From the NCBI GenBank assembly GCA_036703315.1, contig DATNPH010000148.1, positions 30,002 through 94,001 of the forward strand: a stretch of 64,000 nt of DNA, in the 5' to 3' direction. This stretch comes from DATNPH01 sp036703315 (GTDB lineage Bacteria; Cyanobacteriota; Cyanobacteriia; Cyanobacteriales; Coleofasciculaceae). The number at the start of each line of letters is the position of its first letter. The first letter of the stretch is position 1. The translations under genes and the position numbers were made by a program. The notes beneath the pieces were generated by a model. The model was not told the origin of the DNA, did no database searches, and saw nothing but the letters and a program-made list of their open reading frames with translations. Below, one piece after another: positions 35,604-46,120 of the stretch.

Positions 35604-36761
35604 ATGCAAATTCTTTGGTTTATCCCCACTCATGGAGATGGACGGTATTTAGGAACAGCAATTGGTGGGCGTGCGATCACTCCTGATTACTTGCAGCAAA
35701 TTGCCCAAGCTGTTGACCATCTAGGCTACACGGGTGCGTTGATTCCTACCGGACGCTCTTGTGAAGATGCTTGGATAGTAGCTTCCTCTCTTGTTTCTGT
35801 TACCAAGCGGATGAAATTCCTCGTGGCAATTCGTCCAGGAATTGCCTCTCCAGGAGTGGCAGCAAGGATGGCGGCTACATTTGACCGGATGTCGAATGGA
35901 CGATTGTTAGTGAATGTGGTTACAGGCGGTGATCCAGTAGAACTGGCAGGGGATGGATTACATCTTGGTCATGATCAGCGTTACGAGTTAACCGATGAAT
36001 TCTTAACGGTTTGGCGAGGCATCCTGAGTGGGGAAACCGTTGACCTAGAAGGACGCCATTTGAATATCAAAGGCGGCAAACTGTTATTCCCACCCATTCA
36101 AAAACCTTATCCTTCCCTATGGTTTGGGGGTTCATCAGCGGCAGCTAAGCATGTTGCGGCTAAACATATTGATGTCTACCTAACTTGGGGAGAAACACCA
36201 GCCCAGGTAGCGCAAAAGATTGCAGAAGTTCGTCAACTTGCAGAGAAACAAGGCAGAACAGTACGTTTCGGTATTCGTCTGCATGTGATTGTACGGGAAA
36301 CCGAGAGTGAAGCCTGGGATGCTGCCAATGACTTGATTAAGTATGTAGATGAAGATGCGATCGCTACAGCCCAAAAAGCCTTTGCCCGTGCTGACTCGGA
36401 AGGACAACAACGGATGAGTCAGCTACATGGCGGTAACAAAGAAGCCTTAGAAATCAGCCCCAACCTCTGGGCAGGAGTCGGTTTAGTGCGAGGTGGTGCA
36501 GGCACAGCGCTTGTCGGCGATCCAGATACCGTCGCACAACGGATGCTTGAATATGCCGAACTGGGAATTGAAAGTTTCATCTTCTCTGGGTATCCCCACC
36601 TAGAAGAAGCCTATCGAGTCGCGGAATTGTTGTTCCCACGCCTACCTTTAGAGAACCAACCGACACCCTTGACAACCCATGTCATGAGTCCCTTTGGCGA
36701 AATTGTTGCTAACGAAAACTTTCCCAAACAACGACAATTTACCCCTGCAAGTGCGTCATGA
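35604..36761 (+). CDS. ssuD: FMNH2-dependent alkanesulfonate monooxygenase
   Basis: This 385-residue flavin-dependent monooxygenase cleaves C1-C14 alkanesulfonates to aldehyde and sulfite, giving a sulfur source. The bacterial-luciferase-like TIM barrel shows [18 protein letters not shown] at the start, [18 protein letters not shown], and [38 protein letters not shown], the family's flavin region. It needs FMNH2 from a reductase (SsuE). It overlaps the permease gene by 4 bases (ATGA). Confidence 0.96.
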   Translation: MQILWFIPTHGDGRYLGTAIGGRAITPDYLQQIAQAVDHLGYTGALIPTGRSCEDAWIVASSLVSVTKRMKFLVAIRPGIASPGVAARMAATFDRMSNGRLLVNVVTGGDPVELAGDGLHLGHDQRYELTDEFLTVWRGILSGETVDLEGRHLNIKGGKLLFPPIQKPYPSLWFGGSSAAAKHVAAKHIDVYLTWGETPAQVAQKIAEVRQLAEKQGRTVRFGIRLHVIVRETESEAWDAANDLIKYVDEDAIATAQKAFARADSEGQQRMSQLHGGNKEALEISPNLWAGVGLVRGGAGTALVGDPDTVAQRMLEYAELGIESFIFSGYPHLEEAYRVAELLFPRLPLENQPTPLTTHVMSPFGEIVANENFPKQRQFTPASAS

Positions 36762-37543
36762 ACACCAAATGGCTCAAAAATAAGCGCGTTCAGCAGTTGA
36801 TTCCCTGGGCTGTACCCGTCCTGCTGATCATTATCTGGCAGCTACTAGTACAAGTCGGTTGGCTTTCTACCAGAGTCTTACCAGCCCCCTCAGGCGTTGT
36901 ACAAGCGTTTTTTACACTCGCTAAAAGTGGAGAACTGTTGCGACACATTGGCGTGAGTACTTGGCGTGCCTTGGTAGGTTTCTTGATTGGTGGGGGGATT
37001 GGTTTAGTACTGGGGTTACTTAATGGTATTTTCCCCGTTGCTGAAAAACTGTTAGATACTTCTGTACAAATGCTGCGTAATATTCCCCATTTAGCCTTAA
37101 TTCCCTTAGTTATTTTGTGGTTTGGGATTGGGGAAGAAGCCAAATTATTTCTAGTTGCCTTAGGCGTAATGTTTCCCATGTATTTGAACACCTTTCATGG
37201 GATTCGCTCAGTAGATTCAGGATTAATTGAGATGGGTAAAGTCTACGGATTGAAGCCAACGGCTCTTTTCTGGCAAATCATTATTCCAGGGGCACTGCCT
37301 TCGATTCTAGTCGGCTTGCGCTATGCCTTAGGTATTATGTGGCTCACCTTGATTGTGGCGGAAACCATTGCGGCAGATTCCGGAATTGGTTATATGGCGA
37401 TGAATGCCCGTGAGTTCTTGCAAACCGATGTGGTGGTGTTGAGCATTCTGATGTATGCCATATTGGGCAAGCTAGCGGATACGGCTGCCAAAGTGTTGGA
37501 AGAAAGATGGCTCTCGTGGAATCCCAATTATCAGGCAGCTTAA
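36758..37543 (+). CDS. ssuC: Sulfonate ABC transporter permease
   Basis: This 261-residue inner-membrane permease has six predicted spans and the EAA loop motif ([28 protein letters not shown]) that docks on the ATPase. It begins [30 protein letters not shown]. It overlaps ssuD by 4 bases, so expression is coupled. With SsuA and SsuB it forms the sulfonate importer. Confidence 0.95.
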   Translation: MNTKWLKNKRVQQLIPWAVPVLLIIIWQLLVQVGWLSTRVLPAPSGVVQAFFTLAKSGELLRHIGVSTWRALVGFLIGGGIGLVLGLLNGIFPVAEKLLDTSVQMLRNIPHLALIPLVILWFGIGEEAKLFLVALGVMFPMYLNTFHGIRSVDSGLIEMGKVYGLKPTALFWQIIIPGALPSILVGLRYALGIMWLTLIVAETIAADSGIGYMAMNAREFLQTDVVVLSILMYAILGKLADTAAKVLEERWLSWNPNYQAA

Positions 37544-37737
37544 AGCAATTCTAAATCAGCTTTTAGCCATTTCCCTACCAAATGTAGGTGGAATATTTTA
37601 GCCCTTAAACTTAGATTCGGCTGAAGAATACCAAAGCACATTCAATTCTGAAACCGAAAGTTTGAGTTGCAGCGAAAACTAAAATTTACTCGCTAAAAGC
37701 TAATCGTTAACTCTCATTATAAAGGAGATTTGAAACA

Positions 37738-38520
37738 ATGAAGACAGCTGTACAAGGTACACATCTACAGATTTTGGATTTGACGAAAAATTTTGGCAAT
37801 GTTCCTGTTTTAAAGTCAGTCAATTTAGACGTGGCACCGGGGCAGTTTATTGCGATCGTGGGACGCAGTGGCTGCGGGAAGAGTACTTTATTGCGACTAG
37901 TCGCGGGATTAGAAAAACCAACTCTAGGCGGAGTATTACTGGATGAACAGCCAGTACGTAAGATTAACCGAACAGTGCGAGTAATGTTTCAGGATGCACG
38001 TCTCCTCCCTTGGAAGCATGTCATAGAAAATGTAGGCTTGGGTTTGCAGAATGACTGGCGTTCTAGAGCGGAGTGGGCGCTTGAGCAAGTTGGACTCAAG
38101 GAAAGAGCTAGGGAATGGCCGGCTGTACTTTCTGGAGGACAACGTCAACGGGTAGCATTGGCGAGGGCATTAGTGAGTCAGCCGCGTTTGCTCTTGCTGG
38201 ATGAACCTTTAGGGGCGTTGGATGCTCTGACTCGCATTGATATGCAACGGTTGATTGAGAAGTTGTGGCAAGAGCAGCAGTTTACCTCGCTCTTGGTGAC
38301 TCATGATGTGGAAGAAGCTGTGACGCTGGCGGATCGGGTGATAGTGATTGAGGCAGGACAAATTGCTCTGGATCTCCCCGTGACACTCCCGCGCCCACGA
38401 CTAACGGGTGATGCCCAATTGGCTCAACTCAAAGAAAGGGTTCTGGAACGAGTGATGCATCGTGAACCTACTCACACAAACAACAAAGTAGATTCCGTAG
38501 CTCAGTTTACATACAACTGA
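37738..38520 (+). CDS. ssuB: Sulfonate ABC transporter ATP-binding protein
   Basis: This 260-residue importer ATPase has Walker [15 protein letters not shown]-loop [11 protein letters not shown], signature [15 protein letters not shown], Walker [15 protein letters not shown] and switch His in [11 protein letters not shown]. It starts after AAAGGAGAT, 7 bp before ATG. It follows ssuC by 194 bp, a longer gap than usual, so an internal promoter is possible. Confidence 0.95.
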   Translation: MKTAVQGTHLQILDLTKNFGNVPVLKSVNLDVAPGQFIAIVGRSGCGKSTLLRLVAGLEKPTLGGVLLDEQPVRKINRTVRVMFQDARLLPWKHVIENVGLGLQNDWRSRAEWALEQVGLKERAREWPAVLSGGQRQRVALARALVSQPRLLLLDEPLGALDALTRIDMQRLIEKLWQEQQFTSLLVTHDVEEAVTLADRVIVIEAGQIALDLPVTLPRPRLTGDAQLAQLKERVLERVMHREPTHTNNKVDSVAQFTYN

Positions 38521-38606
38521 GGAAAAACAGAGGGGTACATTAGCTACTTAACCACGTGCTATACAGACCGGGTTAAACCAGCCAGTTCGCCTGCTCATTG
38601 CAGCAA

Positions 38607-38630
38607 GCGACGATGTTTGTGTGTCGTCGC
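38607..38630. other. Hairpin between ssuB and the second ssuA
   Basis: GCGACGA (38607-38613) and TCGTCGC (38624-38630) form a 7-bp stem with a 10-base loop (TGTTTGTGTG), and no T-tract follows. It may be an RNA-stability or attenuation element in the operon. Confidence 0.4.
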
Positions 38631-38766
38631 CCGCCTCACTCCAGCTATAGAACAATTTCGCAACCCCTTTCTTGCTATTCAGGATTGCCTATGATAATTT
38701 CCTAGTTGGAAAATTGACAGTATCTCTATAGATTTACCGTACATTTTTAATAGCAAGATCTTAGCC

Positions 38767-39810
38767 ATGAGTACATTTGAAAAATTGGCTACTAAAGTTA
38801 TTGGCGTTTTGAAACTGTTCCAGCAGCGTTCAATCAAGGTATTTTCGCTCCTGTTTGCTGTTGGATTAGGATTGACTCTGCTGGTGGCGGCTTGTAGTCC
38901 TACGACCTCCGAATCCCCCAAAAACACACCGACAGCTAGCCAGGTGAAAGTGGTGCGAATTGGACACCAAAAATTCGACCCCTTGACACTTGTTAAGGCC
39001 AGAGGTGGGTTAGAGGAACGTCTGAAGCCCTTGGGTGTATCTGTGAAGTGGACAGAGTTTCAATCAGGACCGCCCCTCTTGGAAGCTCTCAACGCTAAAA
39101 GCATAGATATAGGGCGTACCGGGGATACTCCTCCGGTTTTTGCTCAAGCGGCCAACTCTCCATTGGTTTACATTGGCGGTGGTACAGCTAAAGAACGCAG
39201 TTCAGGCATTGTGGTACCAGCTAGCTCCTCTATTCAAACCCTGGCTGATTTACGGGGTAAGCAAGTGGCGTTCACTAAAGGCTCAAGTGCTAATTATCTG
39301 ATTGTCAAGGCGCTCAAATCAGCAGGACTAACGTTTAGTGATATTAAACCCGTTAACTTGTCACCTGCCGATGCCAGAGCAGCTTTTGAGCAAGGCAAAG
39401 TGGATGCTTGGACAATCTGGGATCCGTATTTTGCCGTAATCCAGGCACAGAAAAATGTTCGCGTTTTGCAAGATGGTCAAGGACTATCGGCTAACCGAGA
39501 TTTTTACCTGGCTTCTCGTTCATTTGCAGAACAGAATTCTGAAATTATCAAGGCTGTTAGAGAAGAAACCCAAACGGTAGCAAAATGGGCGGCTGCTAAT
39601 CCCGATGAAGTAGTTAAAATTCTTTCACCTCTACTAGGAATTGAGCCTCCCATTTTAAACGTGGTGACTAAGCGACGAGATTATGGATTTGAACCCATTA
39701 ACGACAAAATGCTCAGCGAACAGCAGGAAATTGCTGACACATTCTTTGAATTGAAACAGATCCCGCAAAAGCTCAGCGTCAAGGACGTTGTTTGGCAAGA
39801 GAAATCGTAA
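38767..39810 (+). CDS. ssuA: Sulfonate ABC transporter substrate-binding lipoprotein (SsuA-like), second copy
   Basis: This 347-residue paralogue of the protein at 32265 has a lipobox LTLLVAACSPTT (lipidated Cys ~43). The mature part begins VVRIGHQKFDPLTLVKARGGLEERL, followed by IDIGRTGDTPPVFAQAANSP and VDAWTIWDPYFAVIQAQ. It is downstream of ssuB and upstream of the ssuE remnant, probably in the same transcript. The two binding proteins may differ in sulfonate range. The end KQIPQKLSVKDVVWQEKS is like copy one (KLVPKQLKVSEV). Confidence 0.92.
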   Translation: MSTFEKLATKVIGVLKLFQQRSIKVFSLLFAVGLGLTLLVAACSPTTSESPKNTPTASQVKVVRIGHQKFDPLTLVKARGGLEERLKPLGVSVKWTEFQSGPPLLEALNAKSIDIGRTGDTPPVFAQAANSPLVYIGGGTAKERSSGIVVPASSSIQTLADLRGKQVAFTKGSSANYLIVKALKSAGLTFSDIKPVNLSPADARAAFEQGKVDAWTIWDPYFAVIQAQKNVRVLQDGQGLSANRDFYLASRSFAEQNSEIIKAVREETQTVAKWAAANPDEVVKILSPLLGIEPPILNVVTKRRDYGFEPINDKMLSEQQEIADTFFELKQIPQKLSVKDVVWQEKS

Positions 39811-39833
39811 GTTTTTTAAGAGAGGATACTCAA

Positions 39834-40010
39834 GTGGCTAATGTTGTTTTGATTGCTGGAAGCCCCTCCCATCCTTCCAGAACATCAGCAGTGTTGGAAT
39901 ACTCGAAAACGATTCTGGCATCTGAAGGATTCAACGTTGAGTTGATTGGAGTAAGCCATGCTGAGTCAGTTAAAGCACCTATCAAATCCGGAGAATTCGA
40001 GGGTTGTTGA
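39834..40010 (+). pseudogene. ssuE: Truncated NADPH-dependent FMN reductase (ssuE remnant)
   Basis: 58 codons starting at GTG encode ANVVLIAGSPSHPSRTSAVL and EYSKTILASEGFNVELIGV, the N-terminal flavodoxin-like start of SsuE, the reductase that supplies FMNH2 to SsuD. Family members have about 190 residues; here the match ends near residue 40 and translation stops after SGEFEGC. No continuation is seen in the 40 bp before the next gene. The position, 23 bp after the second ssuA, fits a former operon member. It is probably non-functional. Confidence 0.8.
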
Positions 40011-40051
40011 TATCCGTTTTAAGAGAGAAGGCAGCGTATCCAATTCAATGT

Positions 40052-41146
40052 TTAGTCTACCTTCCGTCGATAAATAATTTGAGCCAAATCGTTGCGTAAC
40101 AGAGCTTCTTCCTGAGTATCTCCTAAAGTACCAGCCAGAGCGATCGCCTGTTCATAAAAATCTCGAGCATTCACCAAGTTACCAGTAGCTTGGAATAGCT
40201 GAGCAGATAACCGCAGTGATAGCAGTTCCTCAGCACGGTTTTTTTCTTTTTGGGATAGATCCGTGTGTTGGTTCAGCGCATAAAATGCCAACGGATACTC
40301 TCCAAGAGCGCTGTAAGATTGCACTAGCCCTCTAAGAGCACGGAACTGGTTGCGGACATCGCGGCTATTCTCAGCTGATAGTAATGCTGCTCGGTAGGCG
40401 ATCACGGCATCTCTGTGGAGGTTAGCATTCCGTTGGGCATCTCCCAAATTATTCCGGGTATTTGCCTCTCCCAGTGGATCTCCAGATTTACTCCGCAAAT
40501 TTAGAGCGGTTTGGTACCGCTTGATTGCCTCGAAATAATTACCACTCGTTGCGGCAACCAAGCCAAGATTACTCAGGGTTAGCCCTTCACCTTCCTGATT
40601 TTTGACACTACGGGCAATTGTCAGAGCTTCTGTAAACGTTGCCTGTGCCGCGTCCAGTCTCCCAGCTTGCAGCAACAGTGTACCCAAGTTATTTAAGCCA
40701 TAAATCTGCCCCTGAAAATCTTCTTGGGTACGGGCAACCCCCAAGCGGCGTCGTAAGGCGTCTTCTGCTTGCTGGTAGCGCCCCAACTTAGCATAAGTCA
40801 CGCCTAGGTAATCGTAGGTCAGACTAAGTCCCTGGAAATCACCAAGTTCTTGATAAATTTCGAGTGCCTGCAACCAGTTGGTGATCGCTTTTTCTAAAAA
40901 CCCAGCACGCTGTGCCTGTCCCCCTAGCCGCAGGAGTAAATCTGCCTGATTTCTGGCGTCTCCCTGAGTGCCGTTGTTTAAAGGGATATCCAGTTGTTGG
41001 TCGAGTTGTCGATTGAGGTCAATCGTTCGACCATTATTGGGGGTGATTTGAGCAAAAGCACTTGTACTGACGAGCAGTACCAAGGCGTTAAATGACGCGA
41101 TCGCTGTTAAACGAATCGCCCCTACAGACAGACACCCTCTGTTCAT
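40052..41146 (-). CDS. Exported tetratricopeptide repeat protein
   Basis: This protein of about 364 residues has a signal peptide (VGAIRLTAIASFNALVLLVSTSAFAQ) and about six TPR units (~60-350), such as DLLLRLGGQAQRAGFLEKAI, FQGQIYGLNNLGTLLLQAGR and EGLTLSNLGLVAATSGNYFE. TPRs mediate protein contacts; the partner is unknown. GGGAGG five bases before the ATG at 41146 decides this start over 41158. It follows the sigma-like gene by ~45 bp on the same strand. Confidence 0.88.
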   Translation of the reverse strand: MNRGCLSVGAIRLTAIASFNALVLLVSTSAFAQITPNNGRTIDLNRQLDQQLDIPLNNGTQGDARNQADLLLRLGGQAQRAGFLEKAITNWLQALEIYQELGDFQGLSLTYDYLGVTYAKLGRYQQAEDALRRRLGVARTQEDFQGQIYGLNNLGTLLLQAGRLDAAQATFTEALTIARSVKNQEGEGLTLSNLGLVAATSGNYFEAIKRYQTALNLRSKSGDPLGEANTRNNLGDAQRNANLHRDAVIAYRAALLSAENSRDVRNQFRALRGLVQSYSALGEYPLAFYALNQHTDLSQKEKNRAEELLSLRLSAQLFQATGNLVNARDFYEQAIALAGTLGDTQEEALLRNDLAQIIYRRKVD

Positions 41147-41190
41147 GGAGCCTCCCATAGTTGAGGTTTCTCGCTATTGCTACATCAAAA

Positions 41191-41859
41191 CTACTCGCTC
41201 AAAACAGGCATGACGCCTACCTGAGACTTCCCCTCTGGAGTAATCCCCTCCTCACCCAAATAAATCTGGCGAATATCTTCTGGTAAGGCATCTTCCAAGA
41301 GCTGATAGCCTTGCTGGAGCTGAGTTCTCACTTGAGCCGGTGAAATCACTTCTCTCTCAGCTTGCAGATAAGCGGCAATCCGAGTTTCGCTCCACTGAAA
41401 AGTCTGTGACATGACAACCATTAACCGAATCGCGGGTGGCAGCTGTTCTAGTGCCTGTTCAAGGTAACACCATAAAGGCGGTGGTGCTGCTTGGATGTTG
41501 TAGTGAATAGACTCCACAGGTGGCAAATCCGCTTGGTTAATGCAGATAGCTGTCTGGTTGATGATCCAGTTTTGGAAGGAACTTGACGCAGGAGTATTGT
41601 TGTCACGTAAATCTAAACCGCCCATTTCGTAGAAGATGTGACGCCAAGTCAGGGCAAATAGGAAGTCGGCTTGCACAGGCGATCGCGCCGAGTGCCGAAT
41701 CAACGTAAACACAATCGGACTATAACGACTGAAAATAGCCGTGAAGTACTTCCCCTGCTCCGGATAGCGCCCAAACAGAGTCAGCAACTCCTGATCGCTG
41801 TGATGAAACAGCGCTTTGACAATCGGATGATTGGATTCAGAAAAATGCGGAATTTGCAC
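41191..41859 (-). CDS. ECF-like sigma factor-type regulatory protein
   Basis: This 222-residue protein has the layout of an ECF sigma factor, a region 2-like N-terminal half (LLTLFGRYPEQGKYFTAIFSRYS; ADFLFALTWRHIFYEM) and a region 4-like C-terminal half (ALEQLPPAIRLMVVMSQTFQWSETRIAAYLQAERE). Identity to canonical sigma regions is weak. The closest idea I have is a divergent cyanobacterial sigma-like regulator. It is probably cotranscribed with the exported TPR protein. Confidence 0.65.
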   Translation of the reverse strand: MQIPHFSESNHPIVKALFHHSDQELLTLFGRYPEQGKYFTAIFSRYSPIVFTLIRHSARSPVQADFLFALTWRHIFYEMGGLDLRDNNTPASSSFQNWIINQTAICINQADLPPVESIHYNIQAAPPPLWCYLEQALEQLPPAIRLMVVMSQTFQWSETRIAAYLQAEREVISPAQVRTQLQQGYQLLEDALPEDIRQIYLGEEGITPEGKSQVGVMPVLSE

Positions 41860-42150
41860 GATCTTTAAATTCCCAGTTGGAATTTAGAAGGAAAATAGAG
41901 CAGATGCTTCCCACTATATCTACCACCTCCTCACCTGAGAAAGAAACAGCTAGGTGCTGCCCATCATCCTGTTTCCTAGGCTGGAGGAGCCATGATGACC
42001 AACGGATTCAAGCTGTTCTTCAGCAGAGGGATGATATGACTTGGTTAAAATTAGTAACATCTAGAGACACGTCTTGTGGTAATAATCTTACCCGTAACCG
42101 GACAACAGATTCATAGAAGTTAAAATCAAATCAGCACACTCTGTCAGTTC

Positions 42151-42759
42151 ATGATTCTATCAGTAGATATTATTTCCTTCCTACTTCATCCCTTGCCGCC
42201 TGCCTTGCCGCCTGGTGCTTTTTTGCCGGGTCTGCCTTTAGATAGCCTGTTTTCCACTCAGGGCGTCATGGTGATGCTGTTGGCAGCCTACGCCGTTGCC
42301 ATGTGGATGTTTCTCACTAGCGCCCCAAAAGTGCACACGATCATGGTGTCGGATTTAGAAATAGCGCGAGAGTTTTATGAAGGCTTGCTCAATCTAGCAG
42401 CAGCAGAAGTCCCTCTACACTACTACTACAACTACGAGCAAACGCTAGGAACCGCCGGACTCGATCCCCTTTATATGTCAACGAGTATGGGAACGGCCAG
42501 TGCTACCAAGTTGAATGGTACAGATGGGCTATGGTATCAGCTTAAAAAGAATACTCAGCTGCATGTCATTTCAGGGGCAAGCATTGGCAAGAAAAACCAG
42601 CAACGTCATGTTTGCTTTGACCATGACTGTATGGAACAAGTTTTGATGCGGGTGCAAACGCGACGCCTCAAGTACAAAGTTCGTAGCGAGAAACCGCTGA
42701 ATTTTTTGGTGAAGGACTTGGAAGGTAATGTGATCGAAATGGCGGAAGTTTCTAATTAA
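42151..42759 (+). CDS. Glyoxalase/VOC-fold protein with membrane anchor
   Basis: This 202-residue protein has a hydrophobic N-terminus (~1-60, with a membrane span GVMVMLLAAYAVAMWMFLT). A VOC-fold domain follows: VHTIMVSDLEIAREFYEGLLNL, then RHVCFDHDCMEQVLMRVQ and PLNFLVKDLEGNVIEMAEV, where the Glu/His pattern of glyoxalase I-like metal sites is partly kept. The substrate is unknown. The membrane attachment is unusual for the family. Confidence 0.78.
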   Translation: MILSVDIISFLLHPLPPALPPGAFLPGLPLDSLFSTQGVMVMLLAAYAVAMWMFLTSAPKVHTIMVSDLEIAREFYEGLLNLAAAEVPLHYYYNYEQTLGTAGLDPLYMSTSMGTASATKLNGTDGLWYQLKKNTQLHVISGASIGKKNQQRHVCFDHDCMEQVLMRVQTRRLKYKVRSEKPLNFLVKDLEGNVIEMAEVSN

Positions 42760-42888
42760 CGCTTAGCAATTGGTTATTAGCTTGCATGGGGGTTGCTATG
42801 TCTTCACCCCATGATTTTGATTATGTAGCTAACAATATAGTCTGCCCTAACTCAGCAAGCTTAAGACCATTTGACGAATAAAGCCAAC

Positions 42889-43914
42889 ATGAGACGCAGG
42901 ACAACCTTAATTGCGATCGCTACTCTACTATTGGGGGTACTTGCTGTGCTACCAAGCTGTGGCAACAGTCAAGGCAAATTAGGAACTAAGATGGACGACG
43001 CCAGCGTAACCAAGACCGATGACGGCTTCAAGAAACGTGCTCAACCACCCAGCAGCGACAATGACGACAGCCTACAAACTATCCTCGACAAGGATGCAAA
43101 GGTAGAAAAGCTGGCTGGAAATTTCCAGTTTACAGAAGGACCGCTTTGGAACCCTAGCGGTTTCTTACTCTTTAGTGACATCCCCGCAGATACCATCTAC
43201 AAAATTACCCCGGATGGAAAGGTTGAGAAGTTTCGCAGCCCAGCCGGACATCCTAATGGCAATACACTTGATCGACAGGGACGACTGGTTACGGCTGAGC
43301 ATGACCGACGCCTCACCCGGACTGAGAAAAACGGTGCGATCGCCATCCTAGCCAGTCAGTACGAAGGCAAGAAGCTTAATAGCCCAAACGATGTTGTCGT
43401 AAAGTCGGATGGCAGCATTTATTTCACTGATCCACCCTACGGCATTAACAAGGAACAAGAGGAACTAGGATTCTATGGCGTCTACCGAATAACAACGGAT
43501 GGAAAGCTGACTTTGCTTGTCAAGAACATGGTACGCCCGAATGGACTTGCCTTCTCACCGGACGAGAAAAAACTATATGTGAGTGATTCACAGGAAGGGA
43601 ACATCCGTGTCTTTGAGGTCAACTCAGACGGCACTCTGGCAAACCAACAGCTCTTTGCAGATTTGAAAGTTCCTGATAAAGACCCTCTAGCTGACGGGAT
43701 GAAGGTAGATTCTAGGGGTAATGTTTACGCTACAGGGCAAGAAGGCATCTGGATCTTTTCACCAGAAGGTAAACAGCTAGGAAAAATTGCCCTGCCGGAA
43801 ACTCCGACTAACGTGGCTTGGGGAGAGAGTGATTACAAAACACTTTTCATGACGGCGGGCAGAAGCATCTACCGCATCCGCCTGAAAATCCCAGGAATAC
43901 AACTGGGTGTCTAA
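42889..43914 (+). CDS. SMP-30/gluconolactonase-like lipoprotein
   Basis: This protein of about 341 residues starts MRRRTTLIAIATLLLGVLAVLPSCGNS, a lipoprotein signal with Cys after LPS. The six-bladed beta-propeller of the SMP-30/LRE family follows: FTEGPLWNPSGFLLFSDIP, SPAGHPNGNTLDRQGRL, LNSPNDVVVKSDGSIYFTDP, VRPNGLAFSPDEKKLYVSD and DPLADGMKVDSRGNVYATG, with the calcium-site Glu, Asn and Asp residues. It probably hydrolyses lactones in the periplasm. A TTG-started longer frame from 42871 exists but is less likely. Confidence 0.92.
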   Translation: MRRRTTLIAIATLLLGVLAVLPSCGNSQGKLGTKMDDASVTKTDDGFKKRAQPPSSDNDDSLQTILDKDAKVEKLAGNFQFTEGPLWNPSGFLLFSDIPADTIYKITPDGKVEKFRSPAGHPNGNTLDRQGRLVTAEHDRRLTRTEKNGAIAILASQYEGKKLNSPNDVVVKSDGSIYFTDPPYGINKEQEELGFYGVYRITTDGKLTLLVKNMVRPNGLAFSPDEKKLYVSDSQEGNIRVFEVNSDGTLANQQLFADLKVPDKDPLADGMKVDSRGNVYATGQEGIWIFSPEGKQLGKIALPETPTNVAWGESDYKTLFMTAGRSIYRIRLKIPGIQLGV

Positions 43915-44048
43915 GGATTTAATCACGTTAGGTATTCTAAGCTGTAGCCTGCCTGAGTTCTTGTGATCGCATCCGTGGAACGTTCTTTAGAGGACTAAAC
44001 GCTTAATAGACAAGAGTTTCAGCCGATTGAACTGGACTTGAGCTATGA

Positions 44049-44070
44049 GCCGTGGAATTAATTCCACGGC
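44049..44070. repeat. Perfect 22-bp palindrome between convergent genes
   Basis: GCCGTGGAATT and AATTCCACGGC are exact reverse complements with no spacer. It lies 135 bp after the SMP-30 stop and 34 bp before the lysS stop. There is no T-tract, so it may be a protein-binding site or a repeat unit rather than a terminator. Confidence 0.65.
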
Positions 44071-44103
44071 GGACTAAGCTATCTACCGAGAGTTGTTGTC
44101 TGT

Positions 44104-45822
44104 TCACACCTCTCGATCCTGACCATATTTTTCCCGGATGTGCGTATTAAAGTATTGACCGATCGACGGAGCAATCTTTAGCTCCTGATACACACTATCA
44201 GGCAGATCATGATACTTATAGACACTGCCATTGTTGAATTCAACTCGCAGGGTTTGAGTTGTACCGTCATAGTCGAATGACTTAATCACGTTGCTGGTAT
44301 TCTTCAGCAATGGGAAAGCGATAACATCTCGAATACTGGCACTATCAGTTAACAGCATTACCAATCGGTCAATGCCTATCCCCATCCCACCCGTGGGTGG
44401 CATCCCATACTCCAGCGCCGTCAGAAAATCTTCATCAACACCCTGCGCTTCCAAGTCCCCTGCTGCCTTTCTCGCTGCCTGTGCTTCTAGGCGTTCTCGC
44501 TGGTCGAACGGGTCAGTCAACTCGGAGAAAGCATTAGCTGTCTCGCGTCCGACGATGAACAGCTCAAAGCGTTCCACTAAACCAGGCTTCTCTCGATGTG
44601 GCTTAGCTAAGGGAGAAATTTCCACGGGATAATCCAGCACAAAGGTAGGCTGAATCAACGTTTCCTCACCCTTTTGCTCGAAGCATTCGTTGAGTAGTTT
44701 CCCGATTGATTGGCACTCGTCCACGCCCTGAATGCCGACTTTTTGAGCCGCTGTTTTTGCTTCTTCAAGAGTCTTGAATTGAGTGAAATCTAAACCCGTT
44801 TGTTCCTGCACTAGCTGATGCATCGTCACTCTGCGCCAAGGTGGTGTTAGGTCGATCGCCTCACCCTGATAGGTAATTTGCAGTGTACCTAAAACGTCTT
44901 GGGCAACTGTGGCGATAATTCCCTCCGCTAGCTGCATCATGTCATGGTAGTCAGCGTAGGCTTGGTAAAGCTCAACTGTCGTGAATTCAGGATTATGACG
45001 CGTGGAAATGCCTTCATTACGGAAGATGCGCCCAAGTTCAAACACCTTTTCAAACCCACCCACAACTAGCCGCTTCAGAGGCAACTCGGTGGCAATCCGC
45101 AGGTACAAATCCATCTCTAAAGTGTTGTGGTAGGTGACGAAGGGACGAGCATCCGCACCACCAGCTTCACTCTGAAGTACTGGCGTTTCAATTTCGAGAA
45201 AACCTTGCTCCTCTAAGTAGCGACGAATCCCTGCCGTGATTTTTGCACGGCGTCGGAAAGTTTCCCGAACATCAGGATTAACAATCAAATCAACGTAGCG
45301 CTGGCGGTAGCGTTTTTCCGTATCGGTAAGACCATGCCACTTATCAGGTAAGGGCAACAGAGTCTTGGTCAGTATTGTGTAGCGGCTGACATAGACTGAG
45401 AGTTCGCCTTTTTCGGTGCGCTTAATTGTCCCCTTGACGCCCATAATGTCGCCAATGTCTGTCAGCTGCTTCAGGTTATTAAAAGCATTTGACACATCTG
45501 CCATCGCTTCGGTGATCCGCTTTTTGTCCAAGTACAGTTGAATCGTGCCAGTTTCATCCTGTAGGGCAAAGAACGCTAGTTTTCCGAAGACTCGACGTGC
45601 CAAAATACGACCCGCGATCGCAACTTCTAAATCTACTTCTTCCCCAGCCGGCAAGTCAGCAAATTTTTCCTGGAGTTCTGCGGCGTAGTGAGTAGACTCC
45701 CAGTGGTAGGCATAGGGATTTATCCCCAAATCTTTGAGCTGTTCGACTTTCTCCAAGCGTGCTGCCCGGATATCTTCCAGATTTGAGGAGCTTTGCGGTT
45801 CTTGAGGGGACTGCTCGGACAT
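44104..45822 (-). CDS. lysS: Lysyl-tRNA synthetase with C-terminal KTSC domain
   Basis: This class II aminoacyl-tRNA synthetase of about 572 residues charges tRNA-Lys. An OB-fold anticodon-binding domain (~30-170: [20 protein letters not shown]) is followed by the catalytic core with motif 2 ([21 protein letters not shown]) and motif 3 ([24 protein letters not shown]). The last ~65 residues ([27 protein letters not shown]) are a KTSC domain, an extension known from some LysRS proteins. The start [10 protein letters not shown] at 45822 is likely; a frame to 45858 exists. It is convergent with the SMP-30 gene. Confidence 0.95.
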   Translation of the reverse strand: MSEQSPQEPQSSSNLEDIRAARLEKVEQLKDLGINPYAYHWESTHYAAELQEKFADLPAGEEVDLEVAIAGRILARRVFGKLAFFALQDETGTIQLYLDKKRITEAMADVSNAFNNLKQLTDIGDIMGVKGTIKRTEKGELSVYVSRYTILTKTLLPLPDKWHGLTDTEKRYRQRYVDLIVNPDVRETFRRRAKITAGIRRYLEEQGFLEIETPVLQSEAGGADARPFVTYHNTLEMDLYLRIATELPLKRLVVGGFEKVFELGRIFRNEGISTRHNPEFTTVELYQAYADYHDMMQLAEGIIATVAQDVLGTLQITYQGEAIDLTPPWRRVTMHQLVQEQTGLDFTQFKTLEEAKTAAQKVGIQGVDECQSIGKLLNECFEQKGEETLIQPTFVLDYPVEISPLAKPHREKPGLVERFELFIVGRETANAFSELTDPFDQRERLEAQAARKAAGDLEAQGVDEDFLTALEYGMPPTGGMGIGIDRLVMLLTDSASIRDVIAFPLLKNTSNVIKSFDYDGTTQTLRVEFNNGSVYKYHDLPDSVYQELKIAPSIGQYFNTHIREKYGQDREV

Positions 45823-46120
45823 AGTGGCGGATAAATAAAGGCTTGTATAGTAAGACACTCAGCGCATCCTTATGTTAGCGTTCGAGAGCGTCAGTGCTTG
45901 GGTTCAATTATATGGACTTACGGATTGTTGTCGCCAATCACGACAAAGCGCTCATTCCAACTGCTTACTAAAGCCGCGCTTGGTGTACGCAACGAAGAAG
46001 AAAAATCTCTATTCAGCTTTTTTTGTAAAGTTATTAGACGTTTGCTTGCCTAGATAATTCAGGATTTTGTAGCATTAGATACAGAAAGATATTGAAAATA
46101 TCCCCTGTTTTAAGGCGTTT

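Noticed and set aside
41877..42116. 79-codon open frame between the sigma-like gene and the glyoxalase-fold gene
   Set aside because: Composition looks random, with many Ser/Arg/Cys, no domain and no ribosome site; it overlaps probable promoter DNA.
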